From Paludibacteraceae bacterium (GTDB taxonomy: Bacteria > Bacteroidota > Bacteroidia > Bacteroidales > Paludibacteraceae), in the NCBI GenBank assembly GCA_017483945.1, contig JAFUUE010000086.1, forward strand, positions 1-46,909: a stretch of 46,909 nucleotides of DNA, written 5' to 3'. Within the stretch, counting starts at the first letter, position 1. Every line of letters starts with the position of its first letter. This document shows positions 17,690 through 26,766 of the stretch, one piece after another. Under the pieces are notes generated by a model. It was not told the origin of the DNA. It saw nothing but the letters and a program-made list of their open reading frames with translations, and made no database searches. A program made the translations under genes and the position numbers.

Positions 17690-17741
17690 TTTTCATATAA
17701 AAAATCTATATTTTTCTATAATTTGCATTGCCATGACGGGA

Positions 17742-17771
17742 AGAAAAAAGAGAGGGGCCGAAGCCCCTCTC
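17742..17771 (-). terminator. Intrinsic terminator with UUCG loop
   Basis: A 9-bp stem (AGAGGGGC/GCCCCTCT plus one G-C pair, 17750-17771) encloses CGAA, which on the minus strand is a UUCG loop closed by C-G. It is followed on that strand by a run of T (complement of AAAAAAG, 17744-17750). It lies about 70 nt after the stop of the minus-strand gene at 17839-18840. Confidence 0.8.
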
Positions 17772-17838
17772 GTAGTGCATCATGTTGTGCATGTATGTAT
17801 TGTAGCATGCATGCGCATGCACGTATGAAGCGTTTGGA

Positions 17839-18840
17839 TTACTTCAGTTCAGCACCGAGGACGTTGTAGGTAGCGTTGCCCTTGATGATAACGAGCTGAC
17901 CGTTGCGAACGACCTTGGTAGCAGCAGCCTCAGCCTTCACAGTCTCAACAGCCTCTTCGCTGCCGCAGAGAGTATAGGTACCGGCAGAGTAATTGATAAC
18001 AAGATCCTCCTCTGCCCCCAGTGAGATGTTACCATTGTCATACCATTCGCTGGTCTCCTCGTTGTAGAGACGAATCTGGTTTGCCCAGTCATCAATACCA
18101 GCCTGACGGAACTTGAAAGCGTGACCTTCGGAGTCGTTGAACGAGTAGGTGTAGATAAGATTGCCTTCGTCGTCCACATCTTCTACCATCTCGGCACCAG
18201 CAGCCCAACCGTTGAAGTCACCAATGATAGCAGGCTTGAAGCCACCGCAATCAGGAGCATAGAGGGTGATGTTATAGTCATGATAAGTAGCCTCTACACA
18301 CGGTGAGTTGTGGTTCTTGAAATACTTCGATTCATAGATGTACACACCGGCAGCAGGATACTCAAGGTTCGACTCGCCATCATAGCCGGCAGAAATGCTT
18401 ATCTCGCTGCCTGCATGATGTTCCCAACTGTCTACATCACCGGTCTGATAATCCCACGAGAAGGAACCATCTTTTTTCAACTGTACCGGTTTAGCCTGCA
18501 GAGCAACGAACTCAGTGCCAACGAGCTCATTATTCTCCCATTTCTCAACTTCCGGCACAGCAGGAGCTACGAATACGTACCAACCGTTAAAGCCTTCCAA
18601 AGCCTCACCGGTAGTAACCTCAGTGTAAGGAGTGGTAGGCTCAGCCATGGACCAGTTGCAATAGTTGCCCATGAAGACAACGTCGTTGCAGACTTGCTCG
18701 TCAAAGTAAACTACCAATACAACATTGCTGGTGGCGTCATACTGAGCCTCTACCTGTGCAACTGTAGGAACAGAAGCAGGAGCAGCAAACATAGCGGCGC
18801 TCACGAGAGCAGCAGCTACAAAAGAGAAAAACTTTTTCAT
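17839..18840 (-). CDS. Secreted E-set glycan-binding-like protein with T9SS-like tail
   Basis: 333 aa with a signal peptide (about 1-20). Two segments resemble carbohydrate-binding early-Ig (E-set/CBM48-like) domains: VVFMGNYCNWSM near 54-65 and AIIGDFNGWAAG near 204-215. The last 25 residues (VVRNGQLVIIKGN, then ATYNVLGAELK) resemble a short type IX secretion sorting tail, matching the end of the protein at 36222-38174. A surface glycan-binding role, comparable in position to SusE/SusF, is inferred from its place after susD. There is no lipobox. No promoter consensus was found in the 113-nt gap before it, so it is probably expressed from the sus operon. A UUCG-loop terminator follows. Confidence 0.75.
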   Translation of the reverse strand: MKKFFSFVAAALVSAAMFAAPASVPTVAQVEAQYDATSNVVLVVYFDEQVCNDVVFMGNYCNWSMAEPTTPYTEVTTGEALEGFNGWYVFVAPAVPEVEKWENNELVGTEFVALQAKPVQLKKDGSFSWDYQTGDVDSWEHHAGSEISISAGYDGESNLEYPAAGVYIYESKYFKNHNSPCVEATYHDYNITLYAPDCGGFKPAIIGDFNGWAAGAEMVEDVDDEGNLIYTYSFNDSEGHAFKFRQAGIDDWANQIRLYNEETSEWYDNGNISLGAEEDLVINYSAGTYTLCGSEEAVETVKAEAAATKVVRNGQLVIIKGNATYNVLGAELK

Positions 18841-18912
18841 TGTTTGTTTAATTTTGTTTGTTAATAATGTGAATATAATAAAACGTTTTGCGTTTTAGTT
18901 TTCGGTGTTAGT

Positions 18913-18946
18913 CGGTGCTCCCGAGGCATGATGCCCGGGAGCACCG
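18913..18946 (-). terminator. Hairpin between susD and the E-set gene
   Basis: An 11-bp perfect stem, CGGTGCTCCCG (18913-18923) with CGGGAGCACCG (18936-18946), encloses a loop that can itself pair (GGCAT/ATGCC). No T-run follows on the minus strand, so it may be a partial terminator or a transcript-stabilising structure that lowers expression of the downstream gene. Confidence 0.6.
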
Positions 18947-18953
18947 ATAGGGA

Positions 18954-20732
18954 TTAGTAGCCGATAGCGGCGTTCAGACCCACCAGGTTCTTGTTGGCCG
19001 TCTCGTCGGTCTCGGGGATAGGATAGACATTGTACTTGGCGTCTCTTCCTGCGGTATGGCCTTCCCAAGTCATGCTGGCGGCATCACCGGCGAACTGCCC
19101 ATAGCGGACGAGTACCGTACGACGGATACCTTCTGCATGGAACTCACGAGCCCACTCTTTAAGCATGAAGTCCGTATCCAGTGTGTAGTCAGTGGAAGCA
19201 TGGGCACGGTTGCGGATAGCGTCCACGCACTCCTTAGCGGTCAGGCCTTGTGCCTCGTTGCCACCCTGCAGGACGGCCTCAGCATATGTCAGATAGGCCT
19301 CTGCCACGCGGAACAAGGGGATATCGGTGTCGGGCCAGAGAGCCTCACCAACGGGCGATGCCCATACATAGGGGTTCTTGGAGGTCGAGTAGATACCGGT
19401 CCACTTGGCATCCGCCCATGAAGCATAGAAGTCAGCCGCTTTGCCGCCCGCCAGAGTCCATTCGGTAGTGGTCCGGGCGGAGTCGCTCTTCACATAGTAG
19501 GAGCAGAACGTCGCGCGGTCATCCTGTGCGTGGATAGGCATCTCATACTCATGTGCCCGCGTTGCCTCTGCCTCATCGCCATTGAAGAACAGCTTAATAA
19601 GTTCCGGCGAAGTACGGAAGCACGACCAAGAGTCAGCCGAGCCGGAGGGCACCATGTTGCCGTCGCGGCAAGCGTTGATGACGAAGCGTGCACCGCCCCA
19701 TGACTGGCAGAAGTTAGCGTCCTGGTAGATAAGCAGCAACGCCTCATCTTGCGCACCGTTCTTATCGTTGTCACCCATGAAGAGTTTCTGGTAAGCGGAA
19801 TAGGTAGCCACATCGTCCTGCACGGAGTCCGGGGAAGCCACATAGTTGGCGGCATCACCGGTGAGCAGATGGCGTCCCGACTCCTTGATGACACGGCTGG
19901 CATACCAGGCAGCGCTATGGTAGCAGTTGCCCACAGGAGCCTTCTTGCTCGGCGAGTCAGACGCATAAATAGGCTGGTTCAGATAGAGGCGCATCAGCAG
20001 GAACCAAGCGACCGAACGGTCCACGCGATAGGTACTCTCGCGTGTGTCGGGCAGGTTGTTGCCATAGGGGCGAATGGTGTGTGCGGGGAACTTCTCCTTG
20101 AAGGCAGCCTCGGTGTCGGCACTGATATCGTTATCGTCGCCGCACAGGTCCTTGCACTCTGCCACCAGCCAGCGGTACATCTCCGAGCGAGTAGCAGGCA
20201 TCGGGTTATCAGGTGTAACGGTCAGACACATCGGGCCGCCGCAGAACATATCCACCATGTAGTAGTAGTTGATGGCGCGAATCATACGCACCTCGGCAAT
20301 CTGCTTGAGCGTCTTCTCGTCCGTAGCCTCGCGGGTCTTGTCGAGGAAGTGGTTACAGAGCGTGATGTCGAAATAGAGACGACTGTACAAGCCACGCACC
20401 AGCGCGTTAGCCTTGTCCCACTCCTGTGTACGAATCTCGGCCAGTCCGACGTCGTTCCAAATCCACCAACCGTCGTCTGTACAGAACTCATTGAGCTCCC
20501 AGAACATACGGTAGAACGAGGATGTACCTTCGTCTATACCGTCCACGTCACCGCTGCCGTCAGGACCTTTCTGACCGGTAGTACCGAACGTGGCGTAAAT
20601 CTTAGCAAAGACGGCATCCTGGTCGAACTTGGTAACCGTCATCGGGTCATGAGGCTCACGGTCGAGCGAGCAGGATGCAAGCAAGCCTACCGCCAAGAGT
20701 GAAACTGCAAGGAAAAACTTATTATTCTTCAT
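18954..20732 (-). CDS. SusD/RagB-family outer-membrane lipoprotein
   Basis: 592 aa. The start at 20732 gives a lipoprotein signal (MKNNKFFLAVSLLAVGLLASC, lipidated Cys21); a longer reading to 20765 would put 11 residues before the signal. Typical SusD features are YYYMVDMFCGGPMCLT, RSEMYRWLVAECKDL, FRVAEAYLTYAEAVLQGG and the C-terminal AIRNRAH, then EWAREFHAEGIRRTVLVRYG. SusD proteins form the lid on the SusC transporter and bind the glycan at the cell surface. The stop of susC lies 36 nt upstream, as in most sus pairs. The likely ligand is galactan, from the GH53 gene in the same locus. Confidence 0.95.
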   Translation of the reverse strand: MKNNKFFLAVSLLAVGLLASCSLDREPHDPMTVTKFDQDAVFAKIYATFGTTGQKGPDGSGDVDGIDEGTSSFYRMFWELNEFCTDDGWWIWNDVGLAEIRTQEWDKANALVRGLYSRLYFDITLCNHFLDKTREATDEKTLKQIAEVRMIRAINYYYMVDMFCGGPMCLTVTPDNPMPATRSEMYRWLVAECKDLCGDDNDISADTEAAFKEKFPAHTIRPYGNNLPDTRESTYRVDRSVAWFLLMRLYLNQPIYASDSPSKKAPVGNCYHSAAWYASRVIKESGRHLLTGDAANYVASPDSVQDDVATYSAYQKLFMGDNDKNGAQDEALLLIYQDANFCQSWGGARFVINACRDGNMVPSGSADSWSCFRTSPELIKLFFNGDEAEATRAHEYEMPIHAQDDRATFCSYYVKSDSARTTTEWTLAGGKAADFYASWADAKWTGIYSTSKNPYVWASPVGEALWPDTDIPLFRVAEAYLTYAEAVLQGGNEAQGLTAKECVDAIRNRAHASTDYTLDTDFMLKEWAREFHAEGIRRTVLVRYGQFAGDAASMTWEGHTAGRDAKYNVYPIPETDETANKNLVGLNAAIGY

Positions 20733-20768
20733 ATTCTTAGAATTTACTGTCAGGTTAAACAACACGGA

Positions 20769-23700
20769 TTAGAAGTTGAGCGACATACCCACCACGGTCG
20801 TCATCGAACGCGGGTAGATATTGTTGTCGATACCGCCGCTCACCTCGGGGTCAAGGCCGCTGTAGTTAGAGAAGACGCAGGGGTTCGAGACGGTGCAATA
20901 TACACGTCCGGTCACGAACTTGGTCTTGTCGAAGGTATAACCCAGCGTGATATTGTCGATACGGAGGAACGAAGCGTTCTCTACGAAATAGTCCGACAGA
21001 TACCAGTCGCTGAACTTGTTGCCGGGGATACCTGCTTCGCTATAGGCACCGGTTGTCGCGTCCCAGAGCAGTGCTTTCAGGCCGTCGGACTGCATGCCCT
21101 TGTTATAATAGGTGTCATAGGCATTACGCAGCACGCTGTGGTAGCCGCCGTTCTGCGTCTGATAGACCTTGCTGCCCTCAACCCACTGGAGGCTGGAAGC
21201 GAGGACGTCGTTATAGACATAGTTGCCTACATTGGCGCGGAGCGAGATACCGAGGTCGAAGCCGTAGAACTGGAACTTGGTCTGCAGACCGAAGGTCACC
21301 TTGGCGTCCGGACTCTGGTAGATATACTTATCATCCGATGTGATCTGACCATCCTTGTTGCGGTCCACTACTGCGAAGTACTCCTTACCGTCCACGGTGT
21401 AGCGGTTCGTCTCATATACATAGAACGAACGAGCTGCGTGGCCGACCATCTGTGCCTGCACGTTGTTACCCGTACCGGACGAGATACCGCCTGTCGGAAC
21501 GAAGAAGTTCTCTGCATCCGAGAAGAGGGAGACAATCTTGTTATCGTTCCAAGCGGTGTTGAAGCTTAGATCCCACTTGAAGTTCTTCTTGTCAATCAGC
21601 ACACCGTTGATAGCGAACTCAACACCCATGTTCGAGAGCGAACCGATGTTGCCCCAGATTTGGTTGCGGAAGTTGGAGCCGGCCGATACGTCCACGTAGG
21701 AGAGCAGGTCGGTGGTATAACGGTAGTAGTAATCGAGGTTACCGGTGATACGGTTGTTGAGGAAGGCGAAATCCAAACCTGCGTTGTAGGTAGTAGTCTT
21801 CTCCCAAGTCAGGTCGGGGTTATATGCGCCCGGACGAGAGGAGATATACACACCCTGCGGGTTGCCGTCCGCATCCTTCACGACGAACTCATCCGATCCG
21901 ATAGGATAGTAGGCGTGGTCCTGCGAGTAGGTGTAAGTCGGCAGGTAGTAGTAGTCCATACCCAAGTCTTGCTGACCGGTGATACCATAACCGAGACGCA
22001 GCTTGAGGTCGTTGAGCCAATAGGTGTCGCGGAAGAAGGTCTCCTTAATCTTCCATCCGAGTGCCACGGCGGGGAACAAGCCCCAGCGGGCGTTCTCACC
22101 CTTGGAGTTATAGCGGGCGAAACGTGAGCTACCGTCCGCACGGAAGTTAACCGTCACAAGCAGTTGGTTCCAACCGTTCCAGTTGATACGTCCGTAGAAC
22201 GACTGCAGGGCGTTGTCCGAGGTGTGGTCCTCTATGATGCGGTTGTAGTCCTTATCGGCGAACTCGCTGTGCGTGGACTGATAGGTACCGGCACCGTCGC
22301 TGTGCGACTTCCATGTGAAGTACTGGCTCTCGTAACCGACCATCGCGTCGAAGTGGTGATCCTCGTTGAAGTCCTTGTAATACTGAGCGTAAGCCGAGAA
22401 CTGGATGTTATATTTATCCTTCTCGCTGATACCGTCGTAGCCGTAGTAGTGGCTGCCGTAGCTGTAGGGGCTCTCGGTGGTGCGTTGTTTACCATAGGAG
22501 TAGTCTGCACCGAAGTTGGCATGCAGACGGAGGTCCTCAAAACCATGAATCTGGTAGTCAGCCTCCACGTTGCCTACGAACGAACCGGCATGTGCGCGGT
22601 CGTTCTTCTGTGCCAGAGAGCCTGCGGGGTTGCCCGTGGTCTGTGCATTCTTGGTGTAGGGCCATGCGGGGTCTCCGTAGGTGGCATCCTTGGTGCGCTG
22701 ATAGTAGCCGCCGAAGAAATCGTTCACTACATCATCCGACACCAGCGTCTCGCCGTAGATATTCTGCGCTCCGCCACGTACCGGCATGGTCGGGTCCATC
22801 GACAGCGCGGCACCTACCACACTGGCAGGATAGCGGTTGTAGATGTACATTCCCTTACCGTTGATATTGAAGTTCAGGTGGTTATCCAGGAACGAGGGAG
22901 ACAGACTGAACGAAGCCGTCACACGCTGCATCTGGGAGGTCTTGATGGTACCGTTCTGGAGCGTGTAGCCCAGCGAGAAGCGGTAGGGCATGTTCTTCAG
23001 GCCGCCGGAAACCGACACGTTATGGTCGGTGGAGATAGCGGTGCGATAAATCTGGTCTTGCCAGTCGGTGTTCTCTGTTCCCAGCGTAGCCATAGCGGTG
23101 CGGTTATGTCCCAGCGCCGTTGCATACGCGCGAATCTCGTCACCGGTCAGCACCTCCAGGCGGTTGGTCAGTGTACCGAACGACACGTTGCCGTTGTACG
23201 ACACTTTCGGCTTGGAGCCCTTAGAACCTTTCTTGGTGGTGATGATGATGACGCCGTTGGATGCACGCGAACCATAGATAGCGGTTGCCGAAGCGTCTTT
23301 GAGCACGGTGAATGACTCGATATCGTTCGGGTTGACCATGGACAGGGGGTTAGAAACGCCCTGAATACCATTGTTATCCATTGCCAGACCGTCGATGACG
23401 ATAAGCGGGTTGGTGGAGGCATTCAGTGACGAACCGCCACGGATGGTGATTGTACCGGCACCACCCGGCGTACCATCGGCAGCGACCACGCTCACACCGG
23501 CAATCTTACCTTGGATCATGTCCTGAGCGTTGGTCTGCAGACCCTTGTTCATATCGTCAGGTTTGATAGCGGTCACCGAGCCGGTGGCGTCGTTCTTCTT
23601 GACGACACCGTAGCCGACAACGACCACCTCGTCCAGCACCTCGTTGTCTTCCGCCAGTTGCACATTGAAGTGCTTCTGCGCACCGACAGTCAGTGTCTGT

Positions 23701-23951
23701 GTCTTAAAGCCGATATACGACACCTGAATCGAAGCGTTAGCCCCTACATTCAGTGTGAAGTTACCGTCAAAATCGGTGATGGTACCGTTTGTCGTACCTA
23801 CTTCCAGAATACTGGCACCGATAATAGGCTCACCATTAGCCTGTTCAACGACAGTACCCGTAATGGTTACTTGTGCAAAGACCGCTGTAGCCAGCATCAG
23901 CACGACAGCCGTCAGTGTTGCACGCATAGAAAATAATGATTTATTTTTCAT
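20769..23951 (-). CDS. SusC/RagA-family TonB-linked outer-membrane transporter
   Basis: 1060 aa with a signal peptide (1-26), a carboxypeptidase-D-like regulatory domain (about 27-115, GTVVEQANGEPIIGASI), a TonB-box-like DEVVVVGYG at 107-115, a plug domain (SVTAIKPDDMNKGLQT, then DASATAIYGSRASNGVIIITT) and a 22-strand-type barrel ending in VVGMSLNF with a terminal Phe. It imports oligosaccharides across the outer membrane with SusD. It lies 25 nt after the lipoprotein gene and directly before susD. Length and motifs are complete. Confidence 0.97.
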   Translation of the reverse strand: MKNKSLFSMRATLTAVVLMLATAVFAQVTITGTVVEQANGEPIIGASILEVGTTNGTITDFDGNFTLNVGANASIQVSYIGFKTQTLTVGAQKHFNVQLAEDNEVLDEVVVVGYGVVKKNDATGSVTAIKPDDMNKGLQTNAQDMIQGKIAGVSVVAADGTPGGAGTITIRGGSSLNASTNPLIVIDGLAMDNNGIQGVSNPLSMVNPNDIESFTVLKDASATAIYGSRASNGVIIITTKKGSKGSKPKVSYNGNVSFGTLTNRLEVLTGDEIRAYATALGHNRTAMATLGTENTDWQDQIYRTAISTDHNVSVSGGLKNMPYRFSLGYTLQNGTIKTSQMQRVTASFSLSPSFLDNHLNFNINGKGMYIYNRYPASVVGAALSMDPTMPVRGGAQNIYGETLVSDDVVNDFFGGYYQRTKDATYGDPAWPYTKNAQTTGNPAGSLAQKNDRAHAGSFVGNVEADYQIHGFEDLRLHANFGADYSYGKQRTTESPYSYGSHYYGYDGISEKDKYNIQFSAYAQYYKDFNEDHHFDAMVGYESQYFTWKSHSDGAGTYQSTHSEFADKDYNRIIEDHTSDNALQSFYGRINWNGWNQLLVTVNFRADGSSRFARYNSKGENARWGLFPAVALGWKIKETFFRDTYWLNDLKLRLGYGITGQQDLGMDYYYLPTYTYSQDHAYYPIGSDEFVVKDADGNPQGVYISSRPGAYNPDLTWEKTTTYNAGLDFAFLNNRITGNLDYYYRYTTDLLSYVDVSAGSNFRNQIWGNIGSLSNMGVEFAINGVLIDKKNFKWDLSFNTAWNDNKIVSLFSDAENFFVPTGGISSGTGNNVQAQMVGHAARSFYVYETNRYTVDGKEYFAVVDRNKDGQITSDDKYIYQSPDAKVTFGLQTKFQFYGFDLGISLRANVGNYVYNDVLASSLQWVEGSKVYQTQNGGYHSVLRNAYDTYYNKGMQSDGLKALLWDATTGAYSEAGIPGNKFSDWYLSDYFVENASFLRIDNITLGYTFDKTKFVTGRVYCTVSNPCVFSNYSGLDPEVSGGIDNNIYPRSMTTVVGMSLNF

Positions 23952-23976
23952 TGTGATACAGATTTACAGGTGAGCA

Positions 23977-25092
23977 TTATTCCTCCGCAACAGGAGTCGT
24001 GAACTTTATCTTATCCAACGTGAGTTGGCCTTTCTTAGCGTCCAACGCCGATACCAGATAGGTGATATTTTCGCTGCCGCCCTGAGCGATAATCGCAAAG
24101 TTCTTGGCATTCAGCAGCGAGCCGTTGAAGGCGACTCCCCACGCGGAGAGAGCTACGTCCTTGGTCTCTTCCTTCATCGCCGTAGCGTCACCTTCGGTGT
24201 AGAACTTGCGGTCGTAAGAGATATTATAATAATGAGATGCGCCCGTATTCGGCTGGCCTTCTACGAAATCGAAGCGGAAGGACATGAAGGTGCTGTCTTG
24301 TACACCGACCGTATCTTTGGAGACAAAGACAACCGTATCGTTCTCCCATCCGAAATAACGCACGCGGATAGCGTCATTTCCGAGGTCCTTGAGGATACGC
24401 ACCGTATCCAGCGTCACCTTATTGGATGTGGACAGGCCCAGATCCTGCAGGTGGTCATTGAACCAAGCCACTGCAGCGACGCCTTCAGCCGAAGCCAGGA
24501 AAGCATTGATGGAGTCCACTTCGGCCTGGGAGATGGTATCGATATGAGCCGTGAAGTTCTGATAGGGGATGGTGTCAAAGATATCATCCACATACAGTCT
24601 CACCTGCTCAAACGTCCAGTCCTTGTTCGGCAGAGCCTCTGCGATAGTAGCCAGGTTGTAAGCACGCTTCGGACCGCTATACAGATAGCTCTTGTCCGTA
24701 ATCGAAGCAGCGCCCCACTTCACGGTATCCAATGCTCCGTCTGCATAGGTCAGATAGACAGCATAGGAGATATTATCCGCACTGCGCGGACCGCGTTTGT
24801 AGGTGAAGTCCTTCACCTCACTTGTCACCTTGCCGTCGCCGGTCAGCGTAGCCACCGTGTACGTGCCCGAGTTGTCCGTCGAATCGCCACCCGAGACAAA
24901 GGTGTATTCGTAAACCGCAACGGTGAAGTTGGCAGAGTCAACCACCGTACAAGAATACGAATTAGGAATGTTCTCTTCCGCCATGCCCTCCATGGGACCA
25001 TAGACGTCGATCTTTTCCTTACAAGAAACAAGCGCAATGGCAAGCAGGAATACCACACCCGCCATCGTTGTTGCTTTCTTCAGTAGTTTCAT
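23977..25092 (-). CDS. Putative surface lipoprotein of the sus locus
   Basis: 371 aa, family not recognised with certainty. A lipoprotein signal (MKLLKKATTMAGVVFLLAIALVSC) places Cys24 as the lipidation site. The mature protein is beta-rich, acidic and without catalytic motifs. The first part (SYSCTVVDSANFTVAVYEYTF) could be an Ig-like domain. Its position before susC in the operon suggests a surface glycan-binding or accessory role, but that is inferred from context only. It starts after a 96-nt gap behind the MFS gene that contains an 11-bp repeat and no promoter match, so it may be read from the MFS promoter. Confidence 0.75.
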   Translation of the reverse strand: MKLLKKATTMAGVVFLLAIALVSCKEKIDVYGPMEGMAEENIPNSYSCTVVDSANFTVAVYEYTFVSGGDSTDNSGTYTVATLTGDGKVTSEVKDFTYKRGPRSADNISYAVYLTYADGALDTVKWGAASITDKSYLYSGPKRAYNLATIAEALPNKDWTFEQVRLYVDDIFDTIPYQNFTAHIDTISQAEVDSINAFLASAEGVAAVAWFNDHLQDLGLSTSNKVTLDTVRILKDLGNDAIRVRYFGWENDTVVFVSKDTVGVQDSTFMSFRFDFVEGQPNTGASHYYNISYDRKFYTEGDATAMKEETKDVALSAWGVAFNGSLLNAKNFAIIAQGGSENITYLVSALDAKKGQLTLDKIKFTTPVAEE

Positions 25093-25149
25093 TGTTTTTC
25101 TTGATTTTAAGTGTTAAATTATTTTGGATGTCTTTTTCGTCTTATCGTA

Positions 25150-25182
25150 GATGCTTGAGAGATGCTTGAGATATGCTGCGAG
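25150..25182. repeat. 11-bp tandem array, 2 exact and 1 partial copy
   Basis: GATGCTTGAGA occurs twice, then TATGCTGCGAG. It lies in the gap between the MFS gene and the lipoprotein gene. Confidence 0.65.
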
Positions 25183-25188
25183 GCAGAC

Positions 25189-26553
25189 TCAGGCTACGGG
25201 CTTGTTTTTCTCCGCGGGGCTCTCCTTAATCAGCACCACGCTGCATGCGCCGAGCACCAGCAGCACACCGGCCACCACCAGCATCATCACCTGGCTGCCT
25301 CCACACACACCCTGCAGTATCTGACCGCCCGTCGAGGCTGCCACTATCTGAGGAAGGCAAATCGTGCAGTTGAACAAGCCGAGCAACGTACCCATATACT
25401 TGCTGCCCTTGATGGCATTAGTGATAATCGTGAACGGCAGAGCCAGCATGGCAGCCCAAGCGGCACCTATCAGAGCGTAGCTCACCAGCAGCACATACTG
25501 ATTGGTCACATACATCGTCGATATGAAGCCCAAGCCTCCCACTATCAGCGAGAGGGCGTAAGCACCCTTGTTACCGAACTTATGCTCAATCATCGGCAGC
25601 ACCATCGCCCAGAGCAACGAGCCGACAGCCTGCACCGCGAAGCATACGCCCACCCAGTTACCTGCCGTCTGGAACGCACTTGCCGCCGTGGAAGCACCGT
25701 CCCATCCGAAGCACTGCGTAGCTATCGCGCCGTTCGAATAGGTCCACATGTACATAAACGCCGCCCAGCAGAAGAACTGAACCAAGCCCACCGTCAGGAA
25801 CGCGCGCAGGATGCCGCCCGACTCCGACGAGGAGGTCTCCGCTTCCTCTTTCTTCTTATTCAGGCCGTGGAACTCGGCATACTCCTCCGGATTCATCTCC
25901 TCCACCGCGAAGAACGTGTAGAGCACGCACAATATCAATATGGCGGCTCCCACATAGAACGACCATTTCACCGAGTCGGGTATCACACCCTCATCGGCGG
26001 TATTCGCGATACCTATCCAGGTGAAGAATATCGGGAACAAATAGCCGACCAGCGAACCGGCGTTACACAGCGCCGACTGGATGGCATAGGCCGTACCCTT
26101 CTGCTCCTCGTTCACCATGTCGCCCACCATCATCTTGAAGGGCTGCATCGCTATATTTATAGAGGTGTCCAGGAACATCAGGCTGAACAGACCGAACCAC
26201 ATCGCCGAGTTCAGGCCCATATAGACACGCTGCTCAAACGAGAAATCGCCCGCATTCGGCAGCAGCACCATCACGGCGACCGCGATCATGGCGCCTATCA
26301 GCAAGTAGAACTTACGACGCCCGAATATACGTCCCATCCATGTATGGTCCGACAGCACGCCTATCAACGGCTGAACCACCATACCCATCAAAGGCGGGAG
26401 TATCCAGAAGAAACTCAACTGGTGAGGATCTGCACCCAACGTCGCAAAAATACGGGAAATGTTGGCACTCTGCAGCGCATATGCTATCTGCACGCCAAAG
26501 AAACCGAAACTCAAGTTGAACAACTGAGCAAGCGTTCTGTTAGTCTTTTCCAT
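25189..26553 (-). CDS. MFS sugar transporter (SLC45/GPH-like)
   Basis: 454 aa with about 12 predicted transmembrane helices. The N-terminus (LFNLSFGFFGVQIAYALQS) and VVQPLIGVLSDHTWMGRIFGRRKFYLLIG, with its RxxGRR loop, resemble the SLC45/sucrose-maltose-like MFS transporters common in Bacteroidota sugar loci. The probable role is uptake of galactose or galacto-oligosaccharides across the inner membrane after periplasmic digestion; the exact sugar is inferred. It is the first gene after a strong minus-strand promoter at 26659-26690 and is followed by the lipoprotein and susCD. Confidence 0.88.
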   Translation of the reverse strand: MEKTNRTLAQLFNLSFGFFGVQIAYALQSANISRIFATLGADPHQLSFFWILPPLMGMVVQPLIGVLSDHTWMGRIFGRRKFYLLIGAMIAVAVMVLLPNAGDFSFEQRVYMGLNSAMWFGLFSLMFLDTSINIAMQPFKMMVGDMVNEEQKGTAYAIQSALCNAGSLVGYLFPIFFTWIGIANTADEGVIPDSVKWSFYVGAAILILCVLYTFFAVEEMNPEEYAEFHGLNKKKEEAETSSSESGGILRAFLTVGLVQFFCWAAFMYMWTYSNGAIATQCFGWDGASTAASAFQTAGNWVGVCFAVQAVGSLLWAMVLPMIEHKFGNKGAYALSLIVGGLGFISTMYVTNQYVLLVSYALIGAAWAAMLALPFTIITNAIKGSKYMGTLLGLFNCTICLPQIVAASTGGQILQGVCGGSQVMMLVVAGVLLVLGACSVVLIKESPAEKNKPVA

Positions 26554-26658
26554 TGTATTTGATTTAAGTCTGATAATAAGGCTACTTACATGAGCAACAC
26601 TCTTTTTTTTATACTTTTATACTTTTTTAACGCCACATGTTGTACCTTAAATATCTTG

Positions 26659-26690
26659 CAAAGATACTGCTTTTTTTCGATATGAACAAA
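26659..26690 (-). promoter_or_regulatory. Promoter of the MFS-susCD operon
   Basis: On the minus strand TTTG (26687-26690), a 20-bp spacer and TATCTTTG (26659-26666) match the Bacteroidota consensus. It is back to back with the GH53 promoter at 26717-26747, so one regulator could control both. Confidence 0.7.
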
Positions 26691-26716
26691 TTTTTCTTTA
26701 TTTTTTTTGCAAAATG

Positions 26717-26747
26717 TTTGCCGTTTCAAAAAAAATGGTTACCTTTG
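26717..26747 (+). promoter_or_regulatory. Promoter of the GH53 gene
   Basis: TTTG at 26717-26720, a 19-bp spacer and TACCTTTG at 26740-26747. RNA would start near 26754, only about 13 nt before the GH53 ATG. Confidence 0.72.
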
Positions 26748-26766
26748 CACTATAATTGAACGAGCA

